From the NCBI RefSeq assembly GCF_001999905.1, contig NZ_CP019640.1, positions 2,708,001-2,772,000 of the forward strand: a stretch of DNA of 64,000 bases, given 5' to 3'. The stretch comes from Planococcus lenghuensis. GTDB taxonomy: Bacteria; Bacillota; Bacilli; Bacillales_A; Planococcaceae. The notes under the pieces were generated by a model. The model worked only from the letters and a program-made list of their open reading frames with translations, was not told the origin of the DNA and ran no database searches. Shown piece by piece: positions 26,133 to 34,134 of the stretch (position 1 is the first letter of the stretch; every line of letters begins with the position of its first letter). The position numbers and the translations under genes were made by a program.

Positions 26133-26960
26133 CTATTCCTCCAGTTGGAAAGACGGGTATGCTATCTTTTCCTCACTGACGATTCGCTCATGATGCGTGT
26201 ACAAGTTAAACGAACCATCCCGGATGAAGCCGACGGTCGTGATGCCAAGCTCTTCGGCAAGCGTCAACGCGAGATCGGTCGGTGCAGATTTGGAAAGGAC
26301 GATTTCACAGCCGATTTTCGCCACTTTCATGAGAATTTCGGAAGAGATGCGGCCGCTGAAGACAACGACTTTATCATGGACAGGAATGTCATTCCGAAGA
26401 CAATGGCCGTATATCTTATCAAGTGCGTTATGCCGGCCGATGTCCATCCGCGAAAGCACAAGTCCGTGTCGATCACAAAGTGCGGCATTATGAACGCCGC
26501 CGGTTGCATGGAATGTCTCCGCTTCCTGCTCCATCGCCTCCATCATCCGGAAACAATCGGCTGGTGTGAGCCTAATCCGCGTTTCCGTCATCTTCTTCAC
26601 CCGCAACGCATCATGGGCGAACACGAAGCCTTGCCGGCTCATCCCACAGCATGACGAGACGAAGCGTTTATTCAGAAGCTGTTCGTAGAATGGATAGACT
26701 TTATCCGTTTCGACATGAAGTACACCCGCTTCTTCGTCCAGGCGCAGATTCCGGATGTCCCGATGGTTCGGAATGATGCCTTCAGACGCAAGAAACCCGA
26801 CCGCCATATCTTCCATATATTCCGGCGTGCAGACAATCGTCATGAATTCCTTGCCGTTGATCTTGATGGTCAGCGGCTGTTCAATGGCCACCCGGTCCTC
26901 CACTTCCGCGAAGCCTTCTTTCGTATAGCGGAGCACCGCCCGTTCTGTATCCCGTTCCAT
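26133..26960 (-). CDS. fdhD: FdhD, sulfurtransferase for formate dehydrogenase maturation
   Basis: A 275-residue FdhD. The protein passes sulfur from a cysteine desulfurase to the molybdenum cofactor, which formate dehydrogenase needs for activity. The conserved Cys pair is Cys104-Cys105 in VSSCCGMS. Other FdhD blocks present are EDMAVGFLASEGII, ATGGVHNAAL, DIGRHNALDKIYG and FSGRISSEILMKVAKIG. Length is normal (260-280). GGGAGG precedes the ATG at 26960. It is divergent from the formate dehydrogenase gene across a 153-base region, so both halves of the system are controlled together. Confidence 0.96.
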   Translation of the reverse strand: MERDTERAVLRYTKEGFAEVEDRVAIEQPLTIKINGKEFMTIVCTPEYMEDMAVGFLASEGIIPNHRDIRNLRLDEEAGVLHVETDKVYPFYEQLLNKRFVSSCCGMSRQGFVFAHDALRVKKMTETRIRLTPADCFRMMEAMEQEAETFHATGGVHNAALCDRHGLVLSRMDIGRHNALDKIYGHCLRNDIPVHDKVVVFSGRISSEILMKVAKIGCEIVLSKSAPTDLALTLAEELGITTVGFIRDGSFNLYTHHERIVSEEKIAYPSFQLEE

Positions 26961-27019
26961 CCGAGTTTCCTCCCTTCTAGTACGAATCCCTCTTATTTTT
27001 TGACAATTTAAACACTTCG

Positions 27020-27048
27020 TTGTTTCTCGATAATAGATTGACTATAAT
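27020..27048 (+). promoter_or_regulatory. Candidate sigma-A promoter of the formate dehydrogenase operon
   Basis: TTGTTT (27020-27025) and a perfect TATAAT (27043-27048) are 17 bases apart, about 60 bases before the ATG at 27114. It lies in the divergent fdhD/fdhA spacer. Confidence 0.55.
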
Positions 27049-27113
27049 AATACCATATCGCAATATTGAAGCGCTTTCATTTCCCGCTTCATCAAATTAA
27101 AGGAGGTACTGCC

Positions 27114-30035
27114 ATGCCGATCCGCATCAACGGTTCAAGCTATGAATTCCGGGAAGGCCAGACAATCCTTCAAGTCATCAATGAACACGGTATCACCCAT
27201 CCACAAATCTGTTACCTGCCGGAAGTCGACCCGATCGAAACGTGCGATACATGCATCGCGGAAGTCAACGGAGGGCTCCGGCGGACGTGTTCGACACCTG
27301 CCCATTCCGGTATGGATGTCCGTCTCACGTCGCCCCGGGCGAAGAGTGCGCAGACGGAAGCGATGGACCGGATCCTCGAGAATCACCTGCTGTACTGCAC
27401 CGTCTGTGACAATAATAACGGCAATTGCAAAGTACATAACACCGTGGACATGATGGAAATCGAACATCAGAAATACCCGTTCACGCCGAAATGTTCGACC
27501 GACCAAGTCGACTTCACCAACCCGTTCTACCGTTATGACCCGAACCAGTGCATCGCCTGCGGGCAATGCGTCGAAGCCTGTCAGAATCTCCAGGTCAATG
27601 AAACACTGTCAATGGATTGGGAACGGGATCGCCCGATCGTTCTTTGGGACGGCGGTGCAAAAATCAACGAATCCAGCTGTGTAAGCTGCGGTCATTGTGT
27701 CACCGTCTGCCCGTGCAACGCGCTCATGGAAACATCGATGCTCGGGAAAGCGGGCTTCATGACCGGGATGAAAGAAGAGCACCTCACGCCGCTAATCGAG
27801 CTCGTCAAAGACGTGGAACCGGGCTACAGCGGCATCATGGCCGTCTCGGACGCCGAAGCGGCGATGCGCGACACCCGGACGAAGCGGACAAAGACGGTGT
27901 GCACATTCTGCGGCGTCGGTTGTACGTTTGAAGTATGGACAAAAAACCGGGAAATCCTGAAGATCCAGCCGGTCTCCGATGCACCGGTCAATGCCATCTC
28001 GACGTGCGTGAAAGGGAAATTCGGCTGGGATTTCGTCAATAGCGATGATCGGCTGACCACGCCGCTTATCCGGCGCGGGGACGAGTTCGTCGAAGCCTCT
28101 TGGAGCGAAGCGCTTGACCTGGTTGCGAATAAACTCGGGTCCATCCGCACGGAATATGGAAAAGACGGCGTCGGATTCATTTCCTCATCGAAGATTACGA
28201 ATGAAGAAAACTACATCATGCAGAAGCTGGCCCGTCAGGTATTTGAAACGAATAATATCGATAATTGCTCGCGCTATTGCCAGTCTCCTGCGACGGATGG
28301 CCTATTCCGCACCGTCGGCATGGGCGGAGACGCCGGAACGATTCAAGATATCTCGAACGCCGGACTCGTCATCATCATCGGAGCCAATCCGGCTGAAGGG
28401 CATCCGGTCCTAGCGACACGCGTCAAGCGGGCGCATAAGCTGCATGGCCAGAAACTGATCGTCGCGGATCTCCGTAAAAATGAAATGGCGGAACGCGCTG
28501 ACTTGTTTATCAGCCCGACACAAGGAACGGATCAAGTGTGGCTCATGGCGGTTACGAAATACTTGATCGATCAAGGCTGGCACGATCAGCGTTTCATCGA
28601 CGAGCATGTTCATCATTTCGGGGAATTCCAAGAAGTGTTGGAACGTTACACGCTCGGCTATGCCGAAGAAGTCACAGGTATTCCACAGGCGACACTCATC
28701 CAAATCGCTGAAGCGATCCGCGATGCAGACGGGACATGCATCCTTTGGGGGATGGGCGTCACGCAAAATGTCGGCGGTTCCGATACATCCGCAGCGATTT
28801 CGAATTTATTGCTGGCAACCGGCAATTACGGACGGCCCGGTGCTGGCGGCTATCCGCTCCGGGGCCACAATAATGTGCAGGGCGCCTGTGATATGGGCTC
28901 GCTTCCGGGCTGGTTGCCAGGCTATCAGCACGTATCGGATAATGCGACCCGGAAAAAATTCGAGGAAGCTTATGGCGTGGAGATCGGGGATAAGCCAGGC
29001 TTTGACAACGTCTCAATGCTGAACGCAATCAATGATGGCGTCATGAAGGCGATGTATTTGGTCGGCGAAGACATGGCGCTTGTCGACTCCAATGCCAACC
29101 ATGTCCACGATACACTGTCGCAGCTCGACTTTTTCGTCGTCCAGGACATCTTCTTTTCGCGGACCGCCCAGTATGCCGATGTCATCCTTCCCGCTGCCCC
29201 GTCGCTCGAAAAAGATGGCACATTCACGAATACCGAACGCCGCGTCCAGCGCCTGTATCAAGCGCTGCCGGAACTCGGACAGGCGAAACCCGATTGGTGG
29301 ATCATCCAGGAAATCGCGAATCGCCTTGGCGCCGATTGGGACTATGGCCACCCGGGTGACATCTTCGAAGAAATGGCCAGCCTGACACCGCTGTTCGCGC
29401 AAGCGGATTACGCTGCGCTCGAAGGCTGGAACAGTTTCCTGTGGGGCAGCCTCACCGGCGAAAGCACGCCGCTTCTGTATGTGGATGGCTTTAATTTCCC
29501 GGACAAGAAAGCCCGATTCGCTTTATCCGACTGGGTCGAGCCGGTCGTCTATCCGGAAGAGTTTGATCTCCATATCAACAACGGCCGCCTGCTCGAGCAT
29601 TTTCACGAAGGGAACTTGACGGACCGGTCGGCTGGTATTCACGAAAAGATTCCGGAGAACTTCGTCGAAGTGTCACCGGAACTCGCGAAAGAACGGGGAC
29701 TTGAGAACGGATCGACCATCCACCTCGTCTCCCCTTACGGCGCCGTGAAAGTGCCGGTGCTCGTGACTCACCGTGTGAAAGGCAAGGAACTGTTCCTCCC
29801 GATGCATACCGTCAATAAAGAACGGGCGATCAACTTCCTGACCGGACCTGCCACGGATCACCGGACGAACACGCCGGCTTATAAGCAGACGAAAGTTCGG
29901 ATGGAAGTCCTCAAAAAAGACGGGAAGAGCCCATTGTCGAAATCGAACCCGCGCGACAAGAAACGGAATCCGCAGATGGGCGTGGAAGTCGAACGGAAAT
30001 GGCGGCGGCCGGATTACTTCCCGCTGACGGATTAA
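27114..30035 (+). CDS. NAD-type formate dehydrogenase alpha subunit (YrhE/FdhA-like), molybdopterin and Fe-S enzyme
   Basis: A 973-residue oxidoreductase that oxidises formate to CO2. N-terminal plant-type 2Fe-2S site: Cys33, Cys44, Cys47, Cys59. A His-Cys3 motif lies near 91-105 (HLLYCTVCDNNNGNC). Two 4Fe-4S ferredoxin motifs follow: Cys146/149/152/156 and Cys189/192/195/199. The molybdopterin domain begins with Cys263, Cys266, Cys270 and Cys298 binding a 4Fe-4S cluster. The molybdenum ligand is Cys389 in SRYCQSP, so this is the Cys form, not the selenocysteine form. The C-terminal dinucleotide-binding domain ends the protein. ATG 27114 follows AAAGGAGG by seven bases. It sits in an operon with yrhD and opposite fdhD, the Bacillus arrangement. 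Confidence 0.95.
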   Translation: MPIRINGSSYEFREGQTILQVINEHGITHPQICYLPEVDPIETCDTCIAEVNGGLRRTCSTPAHSGMDVRLTSPRAKSAQTEAMDRILENHLLYCTVCDNNNGNCKVHNTVDMMEIEHQKYPFTPKCSTDQVDFTNPFYRYDPNQCIACGQCVEACQNLQVNETLSMDWERDRPIVLWDGGAKINESSCVSCGHCVTVCPCNALMETSMLGKAGFMTGMKEEHLTPLIELVKDVEPGYSGIMAVSDAEAAMRDTRTKRTKTVCTFCGVGCTFEVWTKNREILKIQPVSDAPVNAISTCVKGKFGWDFVNSDDRLTTPLIRRGDEFVEASWSEALDLVANKLGSIRTEYGKDGVGFISSSKITNEENYIMQKLARQVFETNNIDNCSRYCQSPATDGLFRTVGMGGDAGTIQDISNAGLVIIIGANPAEGHPVLATRVKRAHKLHGQKLIVADLRKNEMAERADLFISPTQGTDQVWLMAVTKYLIDQGWHDQRFIDEHVHHFGEFQEVLERYTLGYAEEVTGIPQATLIQIAEAIRDADGTCILWGMGVTQNVGGSDTSAAISNLLLATGNYGRPGAGGYPLRGHNNVQGACDMGSLPGWLPGYQHVSDNATRKKFEEAYGVEIGDKPGFDNVSMLNAINDGVMKAMYLVGEDMALVDSNANHVHDTLSQLDFFVVQDIFFSRTAQYADVILPAAPSLEKDGTFTNTERRVQRLYQALPELGQAKPDWWIIQEIANRLGADWDYGHPGDIFEEMASLTPLFAQADYAALEGWNSFLWGSLTGESTPLLYVDGFNFPDKKARFALSDWVEPVVYPEEFDLHINNGRLLEHFHEGNLTDRSAGIHEKIPENFVEVSPELAKERGLENGSTIHLVSPYGAVKVPVLVTHRVKGKELFLPMHTVNKERAINFLTGPATDHRTNTPAYKQTKVRMEVLKKDGKSPLSKSNPRDKKRNPQMGVEVERKWRRPDYFPLTD

Positions 30036-30055
30036 TCGAAAGAAAGGTGATGGCA

Positions 30056-30532
30056 ATGGCAGCACCGATTACGCGAATCGCAAAGCGTGAACCGACATCC
30101 GAAGAACAGAAGCAGCAGAAACTGGCTGAACTCGAGACATTACTTACCGAACAGGACGAAGCGATTAACAAGATCCTGCAGCTCACCGGGGAACTGAATG
30201 ACGCCGGCATCCTTGATGCGGTGAATGCGATGGTGAAAGCTAGAGATAACATCACAGGGATTGCAGTCCAGCAAGCCTCTCGCAAGCCGGTCACGAACCT
30301 GCTCAATCACTTGCTGAATGCAGCCGGTGCGCTCGCTGCCATCGATCCGGCCGCTACGGCTAAGCTGTCTCAAAGCGTGCGCCGAGGGTTGGACGAAGCG
30401 GATCGGGAGCGGCAAAGCGACAAAAAAATCGGCGTCTTTGGAATGGTGAAAGCTGTGCGAGATCCGGACATCAACCGGTCCATTCGTTTTGGAGTTAGTT
30501 TTCTAAAAGGGATGGGAAAGGGGTTAAGGTGA
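30056..30532 (+). CDS. yrhD: DUF1641 protein (YrhD-like), formate dehydrogenase partner
   Basis: A 158-residue DUF1641 protein. The C-terminal motif KKIGVFGMVKAVRDPDINRSIRFGVSFLKGMGK is the family hallmark. The N-terminal half is helical and acidic (PTSEEQKQQKLAELETLLTEQ). DUF1641 genes habitually follow the alpha subunit of this formate dehydrogenase type and probably encode an associated subunit; the exact task is not established. The ATG at 30056 is preferred, with AAAGGTG six bases upstream. An ATG two codons earlier overlaps the site. It starts 20 bases after the fdhA-like stop. Confidence 0.92.
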   Translation: MAAPITRIAKREPTSEEQKQQKLAELETLLTEQDEAINKILQLTGELNDAGILDAVNAMVKARDNITGIAVQQASRKPVTNLLNHLLNAAGALAAIDPAATAKLSQSVRRGLDEADRERQSDKKIGVFGMVKAVRDPDINRSIRFGVSFLKGMGKGLR

Positions 30533-30621
30533 ATGCGAGATATTTTCGCACTTTGACTTGCATCCTTTGATATCTCTTCCCTGCCTTCTGCCAAGTATGA
30601 CTGATTCTTTTCCCATTAAAC

Positions 30622-30676
30622 ACATAGAAGCCACCCTCAAAACCGTTTGATTTCGGTGGTGGCTTCTTTTCTATAA
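30622..30676 (+). repeat. Terminator-like dispersed repeat, copy A
   Basis: GAAGCCACC (30627-30635) pairs with GGTGGCTTC (30658-30666), followed by TTTTCTA. It acts as a terminator for yrhD. Its left flank, loop (CTCAAAAcCgtTTGATTTC) and tail recur at 33141-33203 and 35198-35258, so it belongs to a repeated family rather than being a one-off terminator. Confidence 0.8.
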
Positions 30677-30735
30677 GAATTCTTGCGTCTGAACAAATAA
30701 TTTGGTTTCCAAGATTACAATTAATGAAAGACAGT

Positions 30736-31500
30736 TTATGCAATTGCTCGCTGAAGTACATGGATAAGTGTAGATTTTTCGAGTGATTCAGCATCCTGCA
30801 AATCCACTCGTGCTTCAAACGAAACTTCCACCCACCACTGCGGTGCAAAGGAAGGGCGAATCTTTTTCACTCGAAGGGTCAATGGAACTCCCCGTGTAAG
30901 TAAAGCATGAAGAGCCTGATTATATACGCCAGGTATATAACCGAGATGAAGTCCTTGCTTTGTTAAAACCCGAATTGCATGCGGATCTATTTCGTTTTCT
31001 GGTTCCAACTGCAATAATAGTAGGTCACCTGCTGTGACTTCATGCATCCAGCTATTCTTTAATTCATCTCGATGCCGCATACCATTTATGAAGAAACTGG
31101 CACTTAACTTATCCCCATTCAATCGCAGAGGTTGTTCGAATGTATACGGATCGTTGGCAAGCGCTCCGCGAGTAGCTTGCAGGATATCCATTCGATCTGC
31201 ACGTTCAGTCAATCCATAATCCTTAATAAAGTCCCCGTAGCCTACTCGCGAACGGTCAGGGATTCGACGATTAAATGCCTCGAATAAATGAGCAGCTTCA
31301 TACTTCACTTTCAGTAAAGGGAAAGCTGGAAGAAGTGAGTACCCCTGCTTCATTGCTGATTTCACATCACGAGTCGACTGACTGGCGTGCGTATATTCGA
31401 ATTTATACAGATTGCCGTCGTAGCTTAATGTCCCGACGTGGTAATATAAACTGTCTTTTTTACATTTCCAAATAAGCAGAAGTGATTTAACAAAATTCAA
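30736..31500 (-). CDS. HIRAN-domain protein partnered with a HipA-like kinase
   Basis: A 254-residue protein. The C-terminal part (about 130-235) is a HIRAN domain with GMRHRDE, LLQLEPENEIDPHAIRVLT and GLHLGYIPG. HIRAN modules bind 3' DNA ends or stalled forks in larger proteins. The N-terminal 110 residues (YYHVGTLSYDGNLYKFEYT...SLLPAFPLL) recall the N-terminal subdomain 1 of HipA toxins, which the downstream-type kinase gene lacks. The start is a TTG at 31500, because AAGGAGGT stands seven bases upstream inside the kinase gene's last codons. Upstream in-frame codons would overlap the kinase by 50 bases. The two genes are two bases apart and surely cotranscribed. Confidence 0.78.
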   Translation of the reverse strand: MNFVKSLLLIWKCKKDSLYYHVGTLSYDGNLYKFEYTHASQSTRDVKSAMKQGYSLLPAFPLLKVKYEAAHLFEAFNRRIPDRSRVGYGDFIKDYGLTERADRMDILQATRGALANDPYTFEQPLRLNGDKLSASFFINGMRHRDELKNSWMHEVTAGDLLLLQLEPENEIDPHAIRVLTKQGLHLGYIPGVYNQALHALLTRGVPLTLRVKKIRPSFAPQWWVEVSFEARVDLQDAESLEKSTLIHVLQRAIA

Positions 31501-31501
31501 A

Positions 31502-32377
31502 TCAATTACCTCCTTCCATTTTTCGGAGTAGTTGTTCTTTTCTGTAGTCAATAAAATGGGTTAGAAATTTCTTTCGTGTTTCCGAGATTAAAGGTACTGC
31601 TTGGCAATACACTTCAAATGCTTCCATATCAAACGAGAGTAATTTTTCATAAAATGCCTTCGTTTCTGACGGATAGCTCGTGATAAGGTATTCAATCACA
31701 GATGAGGCTTTTATCTTCGGAGTTTCACGGTTATCTAAACCAACCTTTAACAGCGTTTTTTTATATAGCTTGTGCATCTTTTCTGGTGAAGAAAGGTACT
31801 CCAGCAACTTCTCATCCGGTAGCTGCCAGCCAAGCGAAGCTCCATTATCATACAAGGGACTTGGCGATGGTTCTCCTTCCCGGAATAACAGTTGCCAATT
31901 ATGACCATGCCGATCCTGATTTCCAATGAGAATATCGAAAAAGTTCATATGGACAAAATATTCTTTTACAATTGGATAATAGTTAAATTGGTTAAAGAGA
32001 CTAAGAAATTCTTCTAAGCGTTGTAAGTTGGATAAAGAAGAATCACTTATATCCTTGTATTCTTCCCCGAATTGACCAATCAATAACGCTGCTACAGTCT
32101 CCCGGTCATCCGCTCCGAATTGAAAAGCGAAATGTTTCATCAAGCAGGCCCTTCGATCACCATAATAGGCAATCTCAGCATCGACCGCCTTTAAACCCAA
32201 CATAGAAGCAATTTTAGCGGCTATTATTTCATTTAAATCTTCCCAATTCGTACGCTTTTGGTCGAATTCTCTTGGAAACTTAATTACGTAAGGGACACCT
32301 TCAGGAGAGAGCAGTTCAAATTTTTCTAAAGTACTGTTTTCGCCGTAACCCGTAATTGGCCAATCCGATACATCCAT
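31502..32377 (-). CDS. HipA-like serine/threonine kinase (HipT/CtkA-like)
   Basis: A 291-residue kinase with the HipA C-terminal fold. The catalytic loop is FDILIGNQDRHGHNW with Asp155 and Asn160, the metal Asp177 is in PLYDNGAS, and a likely ATP-binding Lys33 is in YVIKFP. HipA toxins phosphorylate translation factors or tRNA synthetases, causing dormancy. This one is shorter than HipA (440) and lacks the N-terminal subdomain, as in split HipT-type systems. The next gene may supply that part. The start at ATG 32377 is selected for GGGGAGGG eight bases upstream; the frame extends to 32440 without one. A strong promoter lies at 32468-32440. Confidence 0.85.
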   Translation of the reverse strand: MDVSDWPITGYGENSTLEKFELLSPEGVPYVIKFPREFDQKRTNWEDLNEIIAAKIASMLGLKAVDAEIAYYGDRRACLMKHFAFQFGADDRETVAALLIGQFGEEYKDISDSSLSNLQRLEEFLSLFNQFNYYPIVKEYFVHMNFFDILIGNQDRHGHNWQLLFREGEPSPSPLYDNGASLGWQLPDEKLLEYLSSPEKMHKLYKKTLLKVGLDNRETPKIKASSVIEYLITSYPSETKAFYEKLLSFDMEAFEVYCQAVPLISETRKKFLTHFIDYRKEQLLRKMEGGN

Positions 32378-32689
32378 CAAGCAAACCCTCCCCTTGCTAT
32401 CTCCTTTACTTCTCATTTTTTGCAAACAAAAGTGAATCACTTATACGTATTGTAACATTACTTGCCAATACAAGTGCAAAGTGATATTTTGCTGCGATTT
32501 CCAAGTTATCTATTCCTCACACTATCGCTCGCCACTCTTTTAGTATAGACAGCTCTGTTTAATGCAATTACTAAGAATGACTACATTACTTTTGTTGGCA
32601 AAACATGACTTCTGATTGGAACGTTAGTGTCGATAAAACGAATAAATTATGCTATAACACGATTAAGTAGAGGGACAGGAGGAAAAACA
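32378..32689. other. Divergent promoter region of the hipA-like operon and the AbrB-type gene
   Basis: No gene is visible. Minus strand: TTGGCA (32468-32463), 17 bases, TATAAG (32445-32440), both five of six matches, driving the kinase operon. Plus strand: TCGATA (32630-32635), 17 bases, TATAAC (32653-32658), about 30 bases before the AbrB-type start. The two promoters are about 160 bases apart, so one regulator could control both. Confidence 0.6.
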
Positions 32690-32944
32690 GTGGCATTCAC
32701 AGAAAGACGCATTGTACAAGTTGGCAACTCACTGGGCCTTACATTACCCATCGAAGTACCGGAGGAGTTGAATATCAAAAAAGGGGATAAAGTCCAAGTT
32801 GAACTGGTCGGCAACCAGCTCGTCATTAAAAAAGCTCCTGAAACAATTGCACAACTGGATGGCATTCCTCCAGATTTTTGCACTATCCTTAAAGAAGAGA
32901 TGGAGACGCATCACGAAGCTTTAAAAGGACTCGTTGATAGATGA
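32690..32944 (+). CDS. AbrB/MazE-type (SpoVT-AbrB) DNA-binding protein
   Basis: An 84-residue protein. Residues 1-50 form a swapped-hairpin AbrB domain (RRIVQVGNSLGLTLPIEVPEELNIKKGDKVQVELVGNQLVIKK). The rest is an acidic helical tail of the sort antitoxins use to hold toxins. It starts with GTG at 32690, with AGGAGG seven bases upstream. No toxin gene follows; the next stretch is a repeat and then bioD. It is divergent from the HipA-like/HIRAN operon, so it may regulate or neutralise that system, but this is a positional inference. An orphan PemI/MazE-like antitoxin is the alternative. Confidence 0.88.
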   Translation: MAFTERRIVQVGNSLGLTLPIEVPEELNIKKGDKVQVELVGNQLVIKKAPETIAQLDGIPPDFCTILKEEMETHHEALKGLVDR

Positions 32945-33322
32945 ATCGTTTTTTCTTGCTGCTGAAAGGATAATCCATATCGATCAAAGTGTTATATTGC
33001 CGTATCGTGAACATGGATGTTATAGAATGTTACAAACCCGCTGGTAGACGTTGGAGGAATAAAAGAAAACACCCAGGTATCTTAAAAGCTTCATTAAATT
33101 GGCCTTTCCTCGTGTTCCACTCGATTAAGATTATTTATATCAATAAAGATTCAAAGCCACCTTCAAAATCAGTTGATTTCATTAAGGATGGCTTCTTTTT
33201 CTAAGATTCTCCTTACATACTTGGATTCATTTTCAACACAAGACTTCAATCTTAAACAAAGAGTTACTCCTAAATAAATCAACTATGCTACACTACTGCT
33301 AATCTGAATAAGGAGTGATTCT
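32945..33322. other. Intergenic region with repeat copy B
   Basis: No credible gene is present; a 71-codon frame starting at 32989 has no site and ends inside the repeat. The only structured part is the repeat at 33141-33203. The bioD ribosome binding site (AAGGAG) lies at the right end. Confidence 0.5.
33141..33203 (+). repeat. Terminator-like dispersed repeat, copy B
   Basis: CAATAAAGATTC-AAAGCCACC, the loop TTCAAAATCAGTTGATTTC and then GGATGGCTTCTTTTTCTA match copies A (30622) and C (35198). The stem AAAGCCACC/GGATGGCTT has one mismatch. It lies about 200 bases beyond the AbrB-type gene and can end its transcript. Confidence 0.78.
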
Positions 33323-34027
33323 TTGTCCGGCATTTTTATTACAGGTACCAGCTCTAATGTTGGTAAAACCGTTATCACCACATGTCTTACATACGCTTTT
33401 CAAAGACGACAAGTAAATGCGGTTCCCTATAAACCGGTGCAGTGCGGAGCGATTACGGATGGTGCGGAATGGCTGGCTCCGGATGTGGAACTTTACCGGA
33501 AAGTTTATACATCAAAAGATAACGAGCAGCTTAATTCTTTTCTGTATGAACCCCGGTTTTCCCCTCATTTGGCTGCCCGATTAGCTAATAACCCGATCGA
33601 TCCGCAAGTGATCAAACGGAATTATCATGCGTTGCAAGAGACACATGACCTGGTGCTAGTAGAAGGCGCAGGCGGACTGGCTGTTCCGTTAATTGATGAG
33701 CAGTACGGAACCCCCGAACTGATTATAGAGTTGGATATACCGATTATCATTGTTACTCATGCTACTGTCGGGACACTTAACGCTACTACGTTAACAGCTC
33801 ACTATGCTCAGAGCAAAGGCCTTAACATAAAAGGAATCATCATAAACGGTTATCCGGACAATCCTACTGAAGGGATTAAGCATAACCCGGCAATGATTGA
33901 GAAAGTGACAGGAATACCGGTTATTGGGATTGTTCCCCAGGTCGAAAATGTGGAAGCTCGCATAGGTGAAGAGGAAGTATTGGAGGAACTGATAAGAGGA
34001 ATTGATTTAGATAAATTGTATGGTTAG
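33323..34027 (+). CDS. bioD: Dethiobiotin synthetase
   Basis: A 234-residue BioD, the ATP-dependent enzyme closing the ureido ring of dethiobiotin from DAPA and CO2. The Walker A motif GTSSNVGKT is at 8-16 with Lys15. YKPVQCG (about 36-42) holds the substrate-binding Lys, and VEGAGGLAVPL (about 115-125) the conserved Glu-Gly-Ala-Gly-Gly loop. Length is normal. The start is TTG at 33323, supported by AAGGAG eight bases upstream. No other bio genes lie in the window, so it is isolated from its pathway; the rest must be elsewhere or the precursor imported. Confidence 0.95.
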   Translation: MSGIFITGTSSNVGKTVITTCLTYAFQRRQVNAVPYKPVQCGAITDGAEWLAPDVELYRKVYTSKDNEQLNSFLYEPRFSPHLAARLANNPIDPQVIKRNYHALQETHDLVLVEGAGGLAVPLIDEQYGTPELIIELDIPIIIVTHATVGTLNATTLTAHYAQSKGLNIKGIIINGYPDNPTEGIKHNPAMIEKVTGIPVIGIVPQVENVEARIGEEEVLEELIRGIDLDKLYG

Positions 34028-34069
34028 TCCTTTCTTAAAGCACTTATGCCTGAATTAGGAACCAAAATA

Positions 34070-34105
34070 GAGCCATCCTCAAAATTCGAGGATGGCTCAT
34101 TCGCT
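34070..34105 (+). terminator. Terminator between bioD and the AEC transporter
   Basis: GAGCCATCCTC (34070-34080) pairs perfectly with GAGGATGGCTC (34088-34098), with T-rich sequence after. The core AGCC-TCCTCAAAA resembles the 30622/33141/35198 repeat family, possibly a diverged member. Confidence 0.8.
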
Positions 34106-34134
34106 TTTCAGGTGCCATATGTTGTTAACTTCAC

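Noticed and set aside
32989..33204. Small frame after the AbrB-type gene as its toxin
   Set aside because: No ribosome site, no toxin-family pattern, and it runs into the dispersed repeat.
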